Below, piece after piece: positions 11,439-26,439 of a DNA stretch of 64,000 nt; the first letter of the stretch is position 1, and each line of letters starts with the position of its first letter. Below the pieces are notes generated by a model. It had not been told where the DNA came from. It made no database searches and was given only the letters and a program-made list of their open reading frames with translations. The DNA comes from Colletes latitarsis (taxonomy: Eukaryota; Arthropoda; Insecta; Hymenoptera; Colletidae), in NCBI RefSeq assembly GCF_051014445.1, contig NC_135136.1, forward strand, positions 21,594,001-21,658,000, written 5' to 3'. The position numbers and the translations under genes were made by a program.

Positions 11439-14400
11439 GGCTAATCCCGGGCCTAACCTAGACCTAACATGCGTTATCCTCAAAAATATTGATCGAAACC
11501 AGGTTTAATCGACTGTTTCAGTGTGGTGCCACATTACTACCTGATCCAAACCAGAAAAATACCCAGGATCTGTTCAACAAGTATGTGAAGAACGCGAAAA
11601 TATGACCCTGATGAGGGCAAATCCCAGACCTATCCCAGACCTAACTTGCGTTATCCACTAAAATATTGATCGAAACCAGGTTTAATGGACTGTTTCAGTG
11701 TGCTACCACATTACTACGTGATCCAAACCTGAAAAACCCCAGGATCCGTTCAACAAGTATGTGAAGAATGCGAAAGTATGTGTCTGATGAGGGAAAATCC
11801 CAGGCCTAACCTAGACCTAACTTGCGTTATCCTCTAAAATATTGATCGAAACTAGGTTTAATTTACTGTTTCAGTGTGGTACCACATTACTACGTGATCC
11901 AATCCTGAAAAAGCCCAGTATCTAGCCATGAAGTATGAGAAATATTCGAATTTATGAGCCTGATTTGGGCAAATCCTAGACATAACCCAGATCTAACATG
12001 CGTTATCCTCTAAAATATTTATCAAGACCAGGTTTAATTGAATGTTTCAGTGTGGTACCACAATACTACAGGATCCAATCTAGAAAAAGCCCAGAATCCG
12101 GCCATGAACCATGAGGAATATGCGAAAGTACGAGCCTGATAAGGGCTAATCCCGGGCCTAACCTAGACCTAACATGCGTTATCCTCAAAAATATTGATCG
12201 AAACCAGGTTTAATCGACTGTTTCAGTGTGGTGCCACATTACTACCTGATCCAAACCAGAAAAATACCCAGGATCTGTTCAACAAGTATGTGAAGAACGC
12301 GAAAATATGACCCTGATGAGGGCAAATCCCAGACCTATCCCAGACCTAACTTGCGTTATCCACTAAAATATTGATCGAAACCGGGTTTAATGGACTGTTT
12401 CAGTGTGGTACCACATTACTACGTGATCCAAACCAGAAGAATACCTAGGATCTGTTCAACAAGTATGTGGAGAATGCGAAAGTATGTGTCTGATGAGGGC
12501 AAATCCCAGGCCTAACCAAGATCTAACATGCGTTATCCTCAAAAATATTGATCGAAACCAGGTTTAATGGACTGTTTCAGTGTGCTACCACATTACTACG
12601 TGATCCAAACCAGAAAAATACCCAGGATCTGTTCAACAAGTATGTGAAGAACGCGAAAATATGACCCTGATGAGGGCAAATCCCGGGCCTAACCTAGACC
12701 TAACTTGCGTTACCCTCAAAATTATTTATCAGTACCAGGTTTAATTGAATGTTTCAGTGTGGTACCACATTTCTACGTGATTCAAACCAGAAAAAGCCAG
12801 GGATCTGTTCAAGGAGTATGTGAAAAATGCGAAAATATGACCCTGATGAGGGCAAATCCCAGACCTATCCCAGACCTAACTTGCGTTATCCTCTAAAATA
12901 TTGATCGAAACTAGATTTAATTTACTGTTTCAGTGTGGTACCACATTACTTCCTGATCCAATCCAGCAAAAGCCCAGGATCTGTTCAACAAGTATGTGAA
13001 AAATGCGATAATATGACCCTGATGAGGGCAAATGCCAGACCTATCCCAGACCTAACTTGCGTTATCCTCTAAAACATTGATCGAAACTAGGTTTAATTTA
13101 CTGTTTCAGTGTGGTACCACATTACTACGTGATCCAATCCTGAAAAAGCCCAGTATCTAGCCATGAAGTATGAGAAATATGCGAATTTATGAGCCTGAGT
13201 TGGGCAAATCCTAGACATAACCCAGATCTAACATGCGTTATCCTCTAAAATATTTATCAAGACCAGATTTAATTAAATGTTTCAGTGTGGTACCACAATA
13301 CTACGGGATCCAAACCAGAAAAAGCCCAGAATCTGGCCACCGAGTATGAGAAATATGCGAAAGTGCGAGCCTGTTCAGGGCAAATCCCAGACCTATCCCA
13401 GACCTAACTTGCGTTGTCCTCTAAAATATTGATCGAAACCAGGTTTAGTTTACTGTTTCAGTGTGGTACCACATTACTACGTGATCCAATCCTGAAAAAG
13501 CCCAGTATCTGTTCAACAAGTATATGAAGAACGCGGAAATATGACCCTGATGAGGGCAAATCCCGGGCCTAACCTAGACCTAACATGAGTTATCCTCAAA
13601 TATATTGATCGAAACCAGGTTTAATGGACTATTTCAGTGTGCTACCACATTACTACGTGATCCAAACCAGAAAAAACCCTGGATCTGTTCAACATGTATG
13701 TGGAAAATGCGAAAGTATGTGTCTGATGAGGGCAAATCCCAGGCCTAACCTAGACAGAACATGCGTTATCCTCTAAAATATTGATCGAAACCAGGTTTAA
13801 TGGACTGTTTCAGTGTGCTACCACATTACTACGTGATCCAATCCTGAAAAAGCCGAGTATCTAGCCATGAAGTATGAGAAATATGCGAATTTATGAGCCT
13901 GATTTGGGCAAATCCTAGACATAACCCAGATCTATCATGCGTTATCGTCGAAAATATTTATCAAGACCAGGATTAATTGAATGTTTCAGTGTGGTACCAC
14001 AATACTACGGGATCCAAACCAGAAAAAGCCCAGAATCTGGCGACCGAGTATGAGAAATATGCGAAAGTGCGAGCCTGATCAGGGCAAATCCCAGACCTAT
14101 CCCAGACCTAACTTGCGTTGTCCTCTAAAATATTGATCGAAACCAGGTTTAATGGACTGTTTCAGTGTTGTACCACATTACTGCCTGATCCAATCCAGAA
14201 AAAGCCCAGGATCTGTTCAACAAGTATGTGAAGAACGCGGAAATATGACCCTGATGAGGGCAAATCCCGGGCCTAACCTAGACCTAACATTAGTTATCCT
14301 CAAATATATTGATCGAAACCAGGTTTAATCGACTGCTTCAGTGTGGTACCACATTACTACCTGATCCAAACCAGAAAAATACCCAGGATCTGTACAACAA

Positions 14401-15746
14401 GTATGTGAAGAACGCGAAAATATGACCCTGATGAGAGCAAATCCCAGACCTATACCAGACCTAACTTGCGTTGTCCTCTAAAATATTGATGGAAACCAGC
14501 TTTAATTGACTGTTTCAGTGTGGTACCACATTACTACGTGATCCAATTCAGAAAAAAACCCAGGATCTGTACAACAAGTATGTGAAGAATGCGAAAGTAT
14601 GTGCCTTACAAGGGCAAATCCCGGACCTATCCCAGACATAACTTGCGTTATCCTCTAAAATATTGATCGAAACCAAGTTTAATCGACTATTTCAGTGTGG
14701 TACCACATTACTACGTGATCCAAACCAGAAAAATACCCGGGATCTGTTCAACAAGTATGTGAAGAACGCGGAAATATGACCCTGATGAGGGCAAATCCCG
14801 GGCCTAACCTAGACCTAACATGAGTTATTCTCTAAAATATTGATCGAAACGAGGTTTAATGGACTGTTTCAGTGAGGTACCACATTACTACCTGATCCAA
14901 ACCAGAAAAAACCCAGGATCTGTTCAACAAGTATGTGAAGAACGCGGAAATATGACCCTGATGAGGGCAAATCCCGGGCCTAACCTAGACCTAACATTAG
15001 TTATCCACAAATATATTGATCGAAACCAGGTTTAATCAACTGCTTCAGTGTGGTACCACATTACTACCTGATCCAAACCAGAAAAATACCCAGGATCTGT
15101 ACAACAAGTATGTGAAGAACGCGAAAATATGACCCTGATGAGAGCAAATCCCAGACCTATACCAGACCTAACTTGCGTTGTCCTCTAAAATATTGATGGA
15201 AACCAGCTTTAATTGACTGTTTCAGTGTGGTACCACATTACTACCTGACCCAATTCAGAAAAAAACCCAGGATCTGTAAAACAAGTATGTGAAGAATGCG
15301 AAAGTATGATCCTGACGAGGGCAAATCCCGGACCTATCCCAGACATAACTTGCGTTATCCTCTAAAATATTGATCGAAACCAGGTTTAATCGCCTATTTG
15401 AGTGTGGTACCACATTACTACGTGATCCAAACCAGAAAAATACCCAGGATCTGTTCAACAAGTATGTGAAGAACGCGGAAATATGACCCTGATGAGGGCA
15501 AATCCCGGGCCTAACCTAGACCTAACATGAGTTATCCTCAAAAATATTGATCGAAACCAGGTTTAATCGACTGTTTTAGTGTGGTACCACATTACTACCT
15601 GATCCAAACCAGAAAAATACCCAGGATATGTTCAACAGGTATGTGAAGAACGCGAAAATATGACCCTTATGAGGGCAAATGCCAGACCTATCCCAGACCT
15701 AACTTGCGTTATCCTCTAAAACATTGATCGAAACCAGGTTTAATTA

Positions 15747-17210
15747 ACTGTTTCAGTGTGGTACCACATTACTGCGTGATCCAATCCAGAAAAAGCCCTG
15801 GATCTAGCCATCAAGTATGAGTAATATGCGAAAGTATGAGCCTGAAGAGGGCAAATCCTAGACCTAACCCAGACCTAACATGCGTTATCCTCTAAAATAT
15901 TGATCGAAACCAGGTTTAATGGACTGTTTCAGTGTGCTACCACATTGCTACGTCATCCAAACGAGAAAAAACCCAGGATCCGTTCAACAAGTATGTGAAG
16001 AATGCGAAAGTACGAGCCGGATCAGGGCAAATCCCTGACCTATCCCGGACCTAACTTGCGTTGTCCTCTAAAGTATTGATCGAAACCAGGTTTAATGGAA
16101 TGTTTCAGTGTGGTACCACATTACTACGTGATCCCATCCAGAAAAAGCCCAGGATCTAGCCATGAAGTATGAGAGATATGCGAAATTATGAGCCTGATTA
16201 GGGCACATCCTAGACATAAACCAGATCTAGCATGCGTTATCCTCTAAAATATTGATCGAAGCCAGTTTTAATGGACTGTTTCAGTGTGGTACTACATTAC
16301 TACGGGATCCAAACCAGAAGAAGCACAGAATCTGGCCATCAAGTATGAGAAATTTGCGAAAGTACGAGCCTGATGAGAGCAAATCCCAGACCTAACCTAG
16401 ACCTAACATGAGTTATTCTCTAAAATATTGATCGAAACCAGGTTTAATGGACTGTTTAGGTGTGCTACCACATTGCTACGTCATCCAAACGAGAAAAAAC
16501 CCAGGATCCGTTCAACAAGTATGTGAAGAATGCGAAAGTACGAGCCTGATCAGGGCAAATCCCAGACCTATCCCAGACCTAACTTGCGTTGTCCTCTAAA
16601 ATATTGATCGTAACCAGGTTTAATGGACTGTTTCAGTGTGGTACCACATTACTACCTGATCCAATCCAGAAAAGGCCCAGAATCTGGCCATGAACTATGA
16701 GAAATATGCGAAAGTACGAGCCTGATGAGAGCAAATCTCAGACCTAACCAAGACCGAACAAGCGTTATTCTCTAAAATATTGATCGAAACCAGGTTTAAT
16801 GGACTGTTTCAGTGTGGTACCACATTACTACGTGATCCAATCCTGAAAAAGCCCAGTATCTAGCCATGAAGTATGAGAAATATGCGAATTTATGAGCCTG
16901 ATTTGGGCAAATCCTAGACATAACACAGATCTAACATGCGTTATCGTCTAAAATATTTATCAAGACCAGGTTTAATTGAATGTTTCAGTGTGGTACCACA
17001 ATACTACGGGATCCAAACCAGAAAAAGCCCAGAATCTGGCCACCGAGTATGAGAAATATGCGAAAGTGCGAGCCTGATCAGGGCAAATCCCAGACCTGTC
17101 CTAGACCTAACTTGCGTTGTCCTCTAAAATATTGATCGAAACCAGGTTTAATGGACTGTTTCAGTGTGGTACCACATTACTACCTGATCCAATCCAGAAA
17201 AAGCCCAGGA
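15747..17210. repeat. Spaced higher-order repeat, copy 1 (offset 3174 bp)
   Basis: This block of about 1.46 kb recurs at 18921-20384 with a constant offset of 3174 bp, about 18 monomers. I counted roughly a dozen substitutions between the copies. A partial third relative starts near 22281 and is carried again into the next duplication. Shared markers include AAGCACAGAATCTGGCCATC and AACCAAGACCGAACAAGCG. Confidence 0.75.
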
Positions 17211-18920
17211 TCTGTACAACAAGTATGTGAAGAATGCGAAAGTATGTGCCTTACGAGGGCAAATCCCGGACCTATCCCAGACATAACTTGCGTTATCCTC
17301 TAAAATATTGATCGAAACCAAGTTTAATCGACTATTTCAGTGTGGTACCACATTACTACGTGATCCAAACCAGAAAAATACCCAGGATCTGTTCAACAAG
17401 TGTGTGAATAACGTGGAAATATGACCCTGATGAGGGCAAATCCCAGACCTAACCTAGACCTAACATGAGTTATTCTCTAAAATATTGATCGAAACCAGGT
17501 TTAATGGACTGTTTCGGTGTGCTACCACATTGCTACGTCATCCAAACGAGAAAAAACCCAGGATCCGTTCAACAAGTATGTGAAGAATGCGAAAGTACGA
17601 GCCTGATCAGGGCAAATCCCAGACCTATCCCAGACCTAACTTGCGTTGTCCTCTAAAATATTGATCGAAACCACGTTTAATGGACTCTTTCAGTGTGGTA
17701 CCACATTACTACCTGATCCAATCCAGAAAAAGCCCAGAATCTGGCCATGAACTATGAGAAATATGCAAAAGTACGAGCCTGATGAGAGCAAATCTCAGAC
17801 CTAACCAAGACCGAACAAGCGTTATTCTCTAAAATATTGATCGAAACCAGGTTTAATGGACTGTTTCAGTGAGGTACCACATTACTACCTGATCCAAACC
17901 AGAAAACACCCAGGATCTGTTCAACAAGTATGTGAAGAATGCGAAAGTATGTGTCTGATGAGGGAAAATCCCAGGCCTAACCTAGACCTAACATGCGTTA
18001 CCCTCAAAAATACTGATCGAAACCAGGTTTAATCGACTGTTTCAATGTGGTACCACATTACTATGTGATCCAAACCAGAAAAAAACCCAGGATCTGTACA
18101 ACAAGTATGTGAAGAATGCGAAAGTATGAGCCTGACGAGGACAAATCCCGGACCTATCCCAGACATAACTTGCGTTATCCTCTAAAATATTGATCGAAGC
18201 CAGGTTTAATGGACTATTTCAGTGTGGTACCACATTACTACGTGATCCAAACCAGAAAAATACCCAGGATCTGTTCAACAAGTATGTGAAGAACGCGGAA
18301 ATATGACCCTGATGAGGGCAAATCCCGGGCCTAACCTAGACCTAATATGAGTTATCCTCAAAAATATTGATCGAAACCAGGTTTAATCGACTGTTTCAGT
18401 GTGTTACCACATTACTACCTGATCCAAACCAGAAAAATACCCAGGAACTGTCCAACAAGTATGTGAAGAACGCGGAAATATGACCCTGATGAGGGCAAAT
18501 CCCGGGCCTAACCTAGACCTAACATTAGTTATCCTCAAATATATTGATCGAAACCAGGTTTAATCGACTGCTTCAGTGTGGTACCACATTACTACCTGAT
18601 CCAAACCAGAAAAATACCCAGGATCTGTACAACAAGTATGTGAAGAACGCGAAAATATGACCCTGATGAGAGCAAATCCCAGACCTATACCAGACCTAAC
18701 TTGCGTTGTCCTCTAAAATATTGATGGAAACCAGGTTTAATTGACTGTTTCAGTGTGGTACCACATTACTACGTGATCCAATTCAGAAAAAAACCCAGGA
18801 TCTGTACAACAAGTATGTGAAGAATGCGAAAGTATGTGCCTTACGAGGGCAAATCCCGGACCTATCCCAGACATAACTTGCGTTATCCTCAAAAATATTG
18901 ATCGAAACCAGGTTTAATCG

Positions 18921-20384
18921 ACTGTTTCAGTGTGGTACCACATTACTGCGTGATCCAATCCAGAAAAAGCCCTGGATCTAGCCATCAAGTATGAGTAATA
19001 TGCGAAAGTATGAGCCTGAAGAGGGCAAATCCTAGACCTAACCCAGACCTAACATGCGTTATCCTCTAAAATATTGATCGAAACCAGGTTTAATGGACTG
19101 TTTCAGTGTGCTACCACATTGCTACGTCATCCAAACGAGAAAAAACCCAGGATCCGTTCAACAAGTATGTGAAGAATGCGAAAGTACGAGCCTGATCAGG
19201 GCAAATCCCTGACCTATCCCGGACCTAACTTGCGTTGTCCTCTAAAGTATTGATCGAAACCAGATTTAATGGAATGTTTCAGTGTGGTACCACATTACTA
19301 CGTGATCCAATCCAGAAAAAGCCCAGGATCTAGCCATGAAGTATGAGAGATATGCGAAATTATGAGCCTGATTAGGGCAAATCCTAGACATAAACCAGAT
19401 CTAGCATGCGTTATCCTCTAAAATATTGATCGAAGCCAGTTTTAATGGACTGTTTCTGTGTGGTACTACATTACTACGGGATCCAAACCAGAAGAAGCAC
19501 AGAATCTGGCCATCAAGTATGAGAAATTTGCGAAAGTACGAGCCTGATGAGAGCAAATCCCAGACCTAACCTAGACCTAACATGAGTTATTCTCTAAAAT
19601 ATTGATCGAAACCAGGTTTAATGGACTGTTTCGGTGTGCTACCACATTGCTACGTCATCCAAACGAGAAAAAACCCAGGATCCGTTCAACAAGTATGTGA
19701 AGAATGCGAAAGTACGAGCCTGATCAGGGCAAATCCCAGACCTATCCCAGACCTAACTTGCGTTGTCCTCTAAAATATTGATCGAAACCAGGTTTAATGG
19801 ACTGTTTCAGTGTGGTACCACATTACTACCTGATCCAATCCAGAAAAAGCCCAGAATCTGGCCATGAACTATGAGAAATATGCGAAAGTACGAGCCTGAT
19901 GAGAGCAAATCTCAGACCTAACCAAGACCGAACAAGCGTTATTCTCTAAAATATTGATCGAAACCAGGTTTAATGGACTGTTCCAGTGTGGTACCACATT
20001 ACTACGTGAACCAATCCTGAAAAAGCCCAGTATCTAGCCATGAAGTATGAGAAATATGCGAATTTATGAGCCTGATTTGGGCAAATCCTAGACATAACCC
20101 AGATCTAACATGCGTTATCGTCTAAAATATTTATCAAGACCAGGTTTAATTGAATGTTTCAGTGTGGTACCACAATACTACGGGATCCAAACCAGAAAAA
20201 GCCCAGAATCTGGCCACCGAGTATGAGAAATATGCGAAAGTGCGAGCCTGATCAGGGCAAATCCCAGACCTATCCCAGACCTAACTTGCGTTGTCCTCTA
20301 AAATATTGATCGAAACCAGGTTTAATGGACTGTTTCAGTGTGGTACCACATTACTACCTGATCCAATCCAGAAAAAGCCCAGGA
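18921..20384. repeat. Spaced higher-order repeat, copy 2 (offset 3174 bp)
   Basis: This is the second copy of 15747-17210. The copies part company where one continues GATCTGTACAAC (17210) and the other GATCTGTTCAAC (20384). This shows exchange between monomer types in the variable half of the unit. Confidence 0.75.
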
Positions 20385-21176
20385 TCTGTTCAACAAGTAT
20401 GTGAAGAACGCGGAAATATGACCCTGATGAGGGCAAATCCCGGGCCTAACCTAGACCTAACATTAGTTATCCTCAAATATATTGATCGAAACCAGGTTTA
20501 ATCGACTGCTTCAGTGTGGTACCACATTACTACCTGATCCAAACCAGAAAAATACCCAGGATCTGTACAACAAGTATGTGAAGAACGCGAAAATATGACC
20601 CTGATGAGAGCAAATCCCAGACCTATACCAGACCTAACTTGCGTTGTCCTCTAAAATATTGATGGAAACCAGGTTTAATTGACTGTTTCAGTGTGGTACC
20701 ACATTACTACGTGATCCAATTCAGAAAAAAACCCAGGATCTGTACAACAAGTATGTGAAGAATGCGGAAATATGACCCTGATGAGGGCAAATCCCGGGCC
20801 TAACCTAGACCTAACATGCGTTATGCTCTAAAAGACTGATCGAAACCAGGTTTAATGGACTGTTTCAGTGTGCTACCACATTACTACGTGATCCAAACCA
20901 GAAAAATACCCAGGATCTGTTCAACAAGTATGTGAAGAACGCGAAAATATGAACCTGATGAGGGCAAATCCCAGACCTATCCCAGACCTAACATGAGTTA
21001 TTCTCTAAAATATTGATCGAAACCAGGTTTAATGGACTGTTTCGGTGTGCTACCACATTGCTACGTCATCCAAACGAGAAAAAACCCAGGATCCGTTCAA
21101 CAAGTATGTGAAGAATGCGAAAGTACGAACCTGATCAGGGCAAATCCCAGACCTATCCCAGACCTAACTTGCGTTG

Positions 21177-24100
21177 TCCTCTAAAATATTGATCGAAACC
21201 AGGTTTAATGGACTCTTTCAGTGTGGTACCACATTACTACCTGATCCAATCCAGAAAAAGCCCAGAATCTGGCCATGAACTATGAGAAATATGCAAAAGT
21301 ACGAGCCTGATGAGAGCAAATCTCAGACCTAACCAAGACCGAACAAGCGTTATTCTCTAAAATATTGATCGAAACCAGGTTTAATGGACTGTTTCAGTGA
21401 GGTACCACATTACTACCTGATCCAAACCAGAAAAAACCCAGGATCTGTTCAACAAGTATGTGAAGAATGCGAAAGTATGTGTCTGATGAGGGAAAATCCC
21501 AGGCCTAACCTAGACCTAACATGCGTTATCCTCGAAAATATTGATCGAAACCAGGTTTAATCGACCGTTTCAGTGTGGTACCACATTACTACGTGATCCA
21601 ATCCAGAAAAAGCCCTGGATCTAGCCATCAAGTATGAGTAATATGCGAAAGTATGAGCCTGATGAGGGCAAATCCTAGACCTATCCCAGACCTAACATGC
21701 GTTATCCTCTAAAATATTTATCAAGACCAGGTTTAATTGAATGTTTCAGTGTGGTACCACATTACTACCTGATCCAACCAGAAAAATACCCAGGATCTGT
21801 TCAACAAGTATGTGAAGGACGCGAAAATATGACCCTGATGAGGGCAAATCCCAGACATATACCAGACCTAACTTGCGTAGTCCTCTAAAATATTGATGGA
21901 AACCAGGTTTAATTGACTGTTTCTGTGTGGTACCACATTACTACGAGATCCAATCCAGAAAAAGACCCAGGATCTGTACAACAAGTATGTGAAGAATGCG
22001 AAAGTATGAGCCTGACGAGGGCAAATCCCGGACCTATCCCAGACATAACCTGCGTTATCCACTAAAATATAGATCGACACCAGGTTTAATCGACTATTTC
22101 AGTGTGGTACCACATTACTGCGTGATCGAAACCAGAAAAATACCCAGGATCTGTTCAACAAGTATGTGAAGAACGCGGAAATATGACCCTGATGAGGGCA
22201 AATCCCGGGCCTAACCTAGACCTAACATGAGTTATCCTCAAAAATATTGATCGAAACCAGGTTTAATCGACTGTTTTAGTGTGGTACCACATTACTGCGT
22301 GATCCAATCCAGAAAAAGCCCTGGATCTAGCCATCAAGTATGAGTAATATGCGAAAGTATGAGCCTGAAGAGGGCAAATCCTAGACCTAACCCAGACCTA
22401 ACATGCGTTATCCTCTAAAATATTGATCGAAACCAGGCTTAATGTACTGTTTCAGTGTGCTACCACATTGCTACGTCATCCAAACGAGAAAAAACCCAGG
22501 ATCCGTTCAACAAGTATGTGAAGAATGCGAAAGTACGAGCCTGATCAGGGCAAATCCCTGACCTATCCCAGACCTAACTTGCGTTGTCCTCTAAAATATT
22601 GATGGAAACCAGGTTTAATGGACTGTTTCAGTGTGGTACCACATTACTACGTGATCCAATCCAGAAAAAGCCCAGGATCTAGCCATGAAGTATGAGAGAT
22701 ATGCGAAATTATGAGCCTGATTAGGGCAAATCCTAGACATAAACCAGATCTAGCATGCGTTATCCTCTAAAATATTGATCGAAGCCAGTTTTAATGGACT
22801 GTTTCAGTGTGGTACCACATTACTACGGGATCCAAACCAGAAGAAGCACAGAATCTGGCCATCAAGTATGAGAAATTTGCGAAAGTACGAGCCTGATGAG
22901 AGCAAATCCCAGACCTAACCTAGACCTAACATAAGTTATTCTCTAAAATATTGATCGAAACCAGGTTTAATGGACTGTTTCAGTGTGCTACCACATTGCT
23001 ACGTCATCCAAACGAGAAAAAACCCAGGATCCGTTCAACAAGTATGTGAAGAATGCGAAAGTACGAGCCTGATCAGGGCAAATCCCAGACCTATCCCAGA
23101 CCTGACTTACGTTGTACTCTAAAATATTGATCGAAACCAGGTTTAATGGACTGTTTCAGTGTGGTACCACATTACTACCTGATCCAATCCAGAAAAAGCC
23201 CAGAATCTGGCCATGAACTATGAGAAATATGCGAAAGTACGAGCCTGATGAGAGCAAATCTCAGACCTAATCAAGACCGAACAAGCGTTATTCTCTAAAA
23301 TATTGATCGAAACCAGGTTTAATGGACTGTTTCAGTGAGGTCCCACATTACTACCTGATCCAAACCAGAAAAAACCCAGGATCTGTTCAACAAGTGTGTG
23401 AAGAATGCGAAAGTATGTGTCTGATGAGGGAAAATCCCAGGCCTAACCTAGACCTAACATGCGTTACCCTCAAAAATACTGATCGAAACCAGGTTTAATC
23501 GACTGTTTCAGTGTGGTACCACATTACTATGTGATCCAAACCAGAAAAAAACCCAGGATCTGTACAACAAGTATGTGAAGAATGCGAAAGTATGAGCCTG
23601 ACGAGGACAAATCCCGGACCTATCCCAGATATAACTTGCGTTATCCTCTAAAATATTGATCGAAGCCAGGTTTAATCGACTATTTCAGTGTGGTACCACA
23701 TTACTACGTGATCCAAACCAGAAAAATACCCAGGATCTGTTCAACAAGTATGTGAAGAACGCGGAAATATGACCCTGATGAGGGCAAATCCCGGGCCTAA
23801 CCTAGACCTAATATGAGTTATCCTCAAAAATATTGATCGAAACCAGGTTTAATCGACTGTATCAGTGTGTTACCACATTACTACCTGATCCAAACCAGAA
23901 AAATACCCAGGAACTGTGCAACAAGTATGTGAAGAACGCGAAAATATGACCCTGAAGAGGGCAAATCCCAGACCTATACCAGACCTAACTTGCGTTGTCC
24001 TCTAAAATATTGATGGAAACCAGGTTTAATTGACTGTTTCAGTGTGGTACCACATTACTACGTGATCCAATCCAGAGAAAGCCCTGGATCTAGCCATCAA

Positions 24101-26439
24101 GTATGAGAAATATGCGAAAGTATGAGCCTGATGAGGGCAAATCCTAGACCTAACCCAGACCTAACATGCGTTATCCTCTAAAATATTTATCAAGACCAGG
24201 TTTAATTGAATGTTTCAGTGTGGTATCACATTACTACGTGATCCAAACCTGAAAAAACCCAGGATCCGTTCAACAAGTATGTGAAGAATGCGAAAGTACG
24301 AGCCTGATCAGGGGAAATCCTAGACCTAACATGCGTTGTCCTCTAAAGTATTGATCGAAACCTGGTTTAATGGACTGTTTCAGTGTGGTACCACATTACT
24401 ACGTGATCCAATCCAGAGAAAGCCCAGGATCTAGCCATGAAGTATGAGAGATATGCGAAATTATGAGCCTGATTAGGGCAAATCCTAGACATAAACCAGA
24501 TCTAGCATGCGTTATCCTCTAAAATATTGATCGAAGCCAGTTTTAATGGACTGTTTCAGTGTGGTACTACATTACTACGGGATCCAAACCAGAAGAAGCA
24601 CAGAATCTGGCCATCAAGTATGAGAAATTTGCGAAAGTACGAGCCTGATGAGAGCAAATCCTAGACCTAACCAAGACCGAACAAGCGTTATTCTCTAAAA
24701 TATTGATCGAAACCAGGTTTAATGGACTGTTTCAGTGAGGTACCACATTACTACCTGATCCAAACCAGAAAAAACCCAGGATCTGTTCAACAAGTATGTG
24801 AAGAATGCGAAAGTATGTGTCTGATGAGGGAAAATCCCAGGCCTAACCTAGACCTAACATGCGTTACCCTCAAAAATATATATCGAAACGAGGTTTAATG
24901 GACTGTTTCAGTGTGGTACCACATCACTACGTGATCCAAACCACAAAAAACCCAGGATCCGTTCAACAAGTATGTGACGAATGCGAAAGTATGTGTCTGA
25001 TGAGGGCAAATCCCAGGCCTAACCTAGATCTAACATGCGTTATCCTCAAAAATATTTATCAAAACCAGGTTTAATGGACTGTTTCAGTGAGGTACCACAT
25101 TACTACCTGATCCAAACCAGAAAAAACCCAGGATCTGTTCAACAAGTGTGTGAAGAATGCGAAAGTATGTGTCTGATGAGGGAAAATCCCAGGCCTAACC
25201 TAGACCTAACATGCGTTACCCTCAAAAATATATATCGAAACCAGGTTTAATGGACTGTTTCAGTGTGGTACCACATCACTACGTGATCCAAACCACAAAA
25301 AACCCAGGATCCGTTCAACAAGTATGTGACGAATGCGAAAGTATGTGTCTGATGAGGGCAAATCCCAGACCTATACCAGACCTATCTTGCGTTGTCCTCT
25401 AAAATATTGATGGAAACCAGGTTTAATTGACTGTTTCAGTGTGGTACCACATTACTACGTGATCCAATCCAGAGAAAGCCCTGGATCTAGCCATCAAGTA
25501 TGAGAAATATGCGAAAGTATGAGCCTGATGAGGGCAAATCCTAGACCTAACCCAGACCTAACATGCGTTATCCTCTAAAATATTTATCAAGACCAGGTTT
25601 AATTGAATGTTTCAGTGTGGTATCACATTACTACGTGATCCAAACCTGAAAAAACCCAGGATCCGTTCAACAAGTATGTGAAGAATGCGAAAGTACGAGC
25701 CTGATCAGGGCAAATCCCTGACCTATCCCAGACCTAACTTGCGTTGTCCTCTAAAGTATTGATCGAAACCAGGTTTAATGGAATGTTTCAGTGTGGTACC
25801 ACATTACTACGTGATCCAATCCAGAAAAAGCCCAGGATCTAGCCATGAAGAATGAGAGATATGCGAAATTATGAGCCTGATTAGGGCAAATCCTAGACAT
25901 AAACCAGATCTAGCATGCGTTATCCTCTAAAATATTGATCGAAGCCAGTTTTAATGGACTGTTTCAGTGTGGTACTACATTACTACGGGATCCAAACCAG
26001 AAGAAGCACAGAATCTGGCCATCAAGTATGAGAAATTTGTGAAAGTACGAGCCTGATGAGAGCAAATTCCAGACCTAACCTAGACCTAACATGAGTTATT
26101 CTCTAAAATATTGATCGAAACCAGGTTTAATGGACTGTTTCAGTGTGCTACCACATTGCTACGTCATCCAAACGAGAAAAAACCCAGGATCCGTTCAACA
26201 AGTATGTGAAGAATGCGAAAGTACGAGCCTGATCAGGGGAAATCCTAGACCTAACATGCGTTGTCCTCTAAAGTATTGATCGAAACCTGGTTTAATGGAC
26301 TGTTTCAGTGTGGTACCACATTACTACGTGATCCAATCCAGAGAAAGCCCAGGATCTAGCCATGAAGTATGAGAGATATGCGAAATTATGAGCCTGATTA
26401 GGGCAAATCCTAGACATAAACCAGATCTAGCATGCGTTA
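21177..26439. repeat. 5263-bp tandem duplication, copy 1
   Basis: This is a 5263-bp block of about 30 monomers that is repeated immediately at 26440-31702. Rare variants are all shared between the copies: GAAGGACGCG at 21813/27076, TGTTTCTGTGTGG at 21918/27181, GACTTACGTTGTACTC at 23104/28367 and GAAATTTGTGAAAG at 26033/31296. I found no difference at any position compared by eye. The junction lies in about 22 bp of common sequence (TCCTCTAAAATATTGATCGA), as expected for unequal exchange in register. It is either a very recent duplication or an assembly duplication. Confidence 0.92.

Noticed and set aside
21868..22080. Minus-strand frames of about 70 residues in the satellite (15255, 21868, 27131)
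   Set aside because: Chance frames in the repeat. The copies at 21868 and 27131 agree only because the DNA is duplicated.
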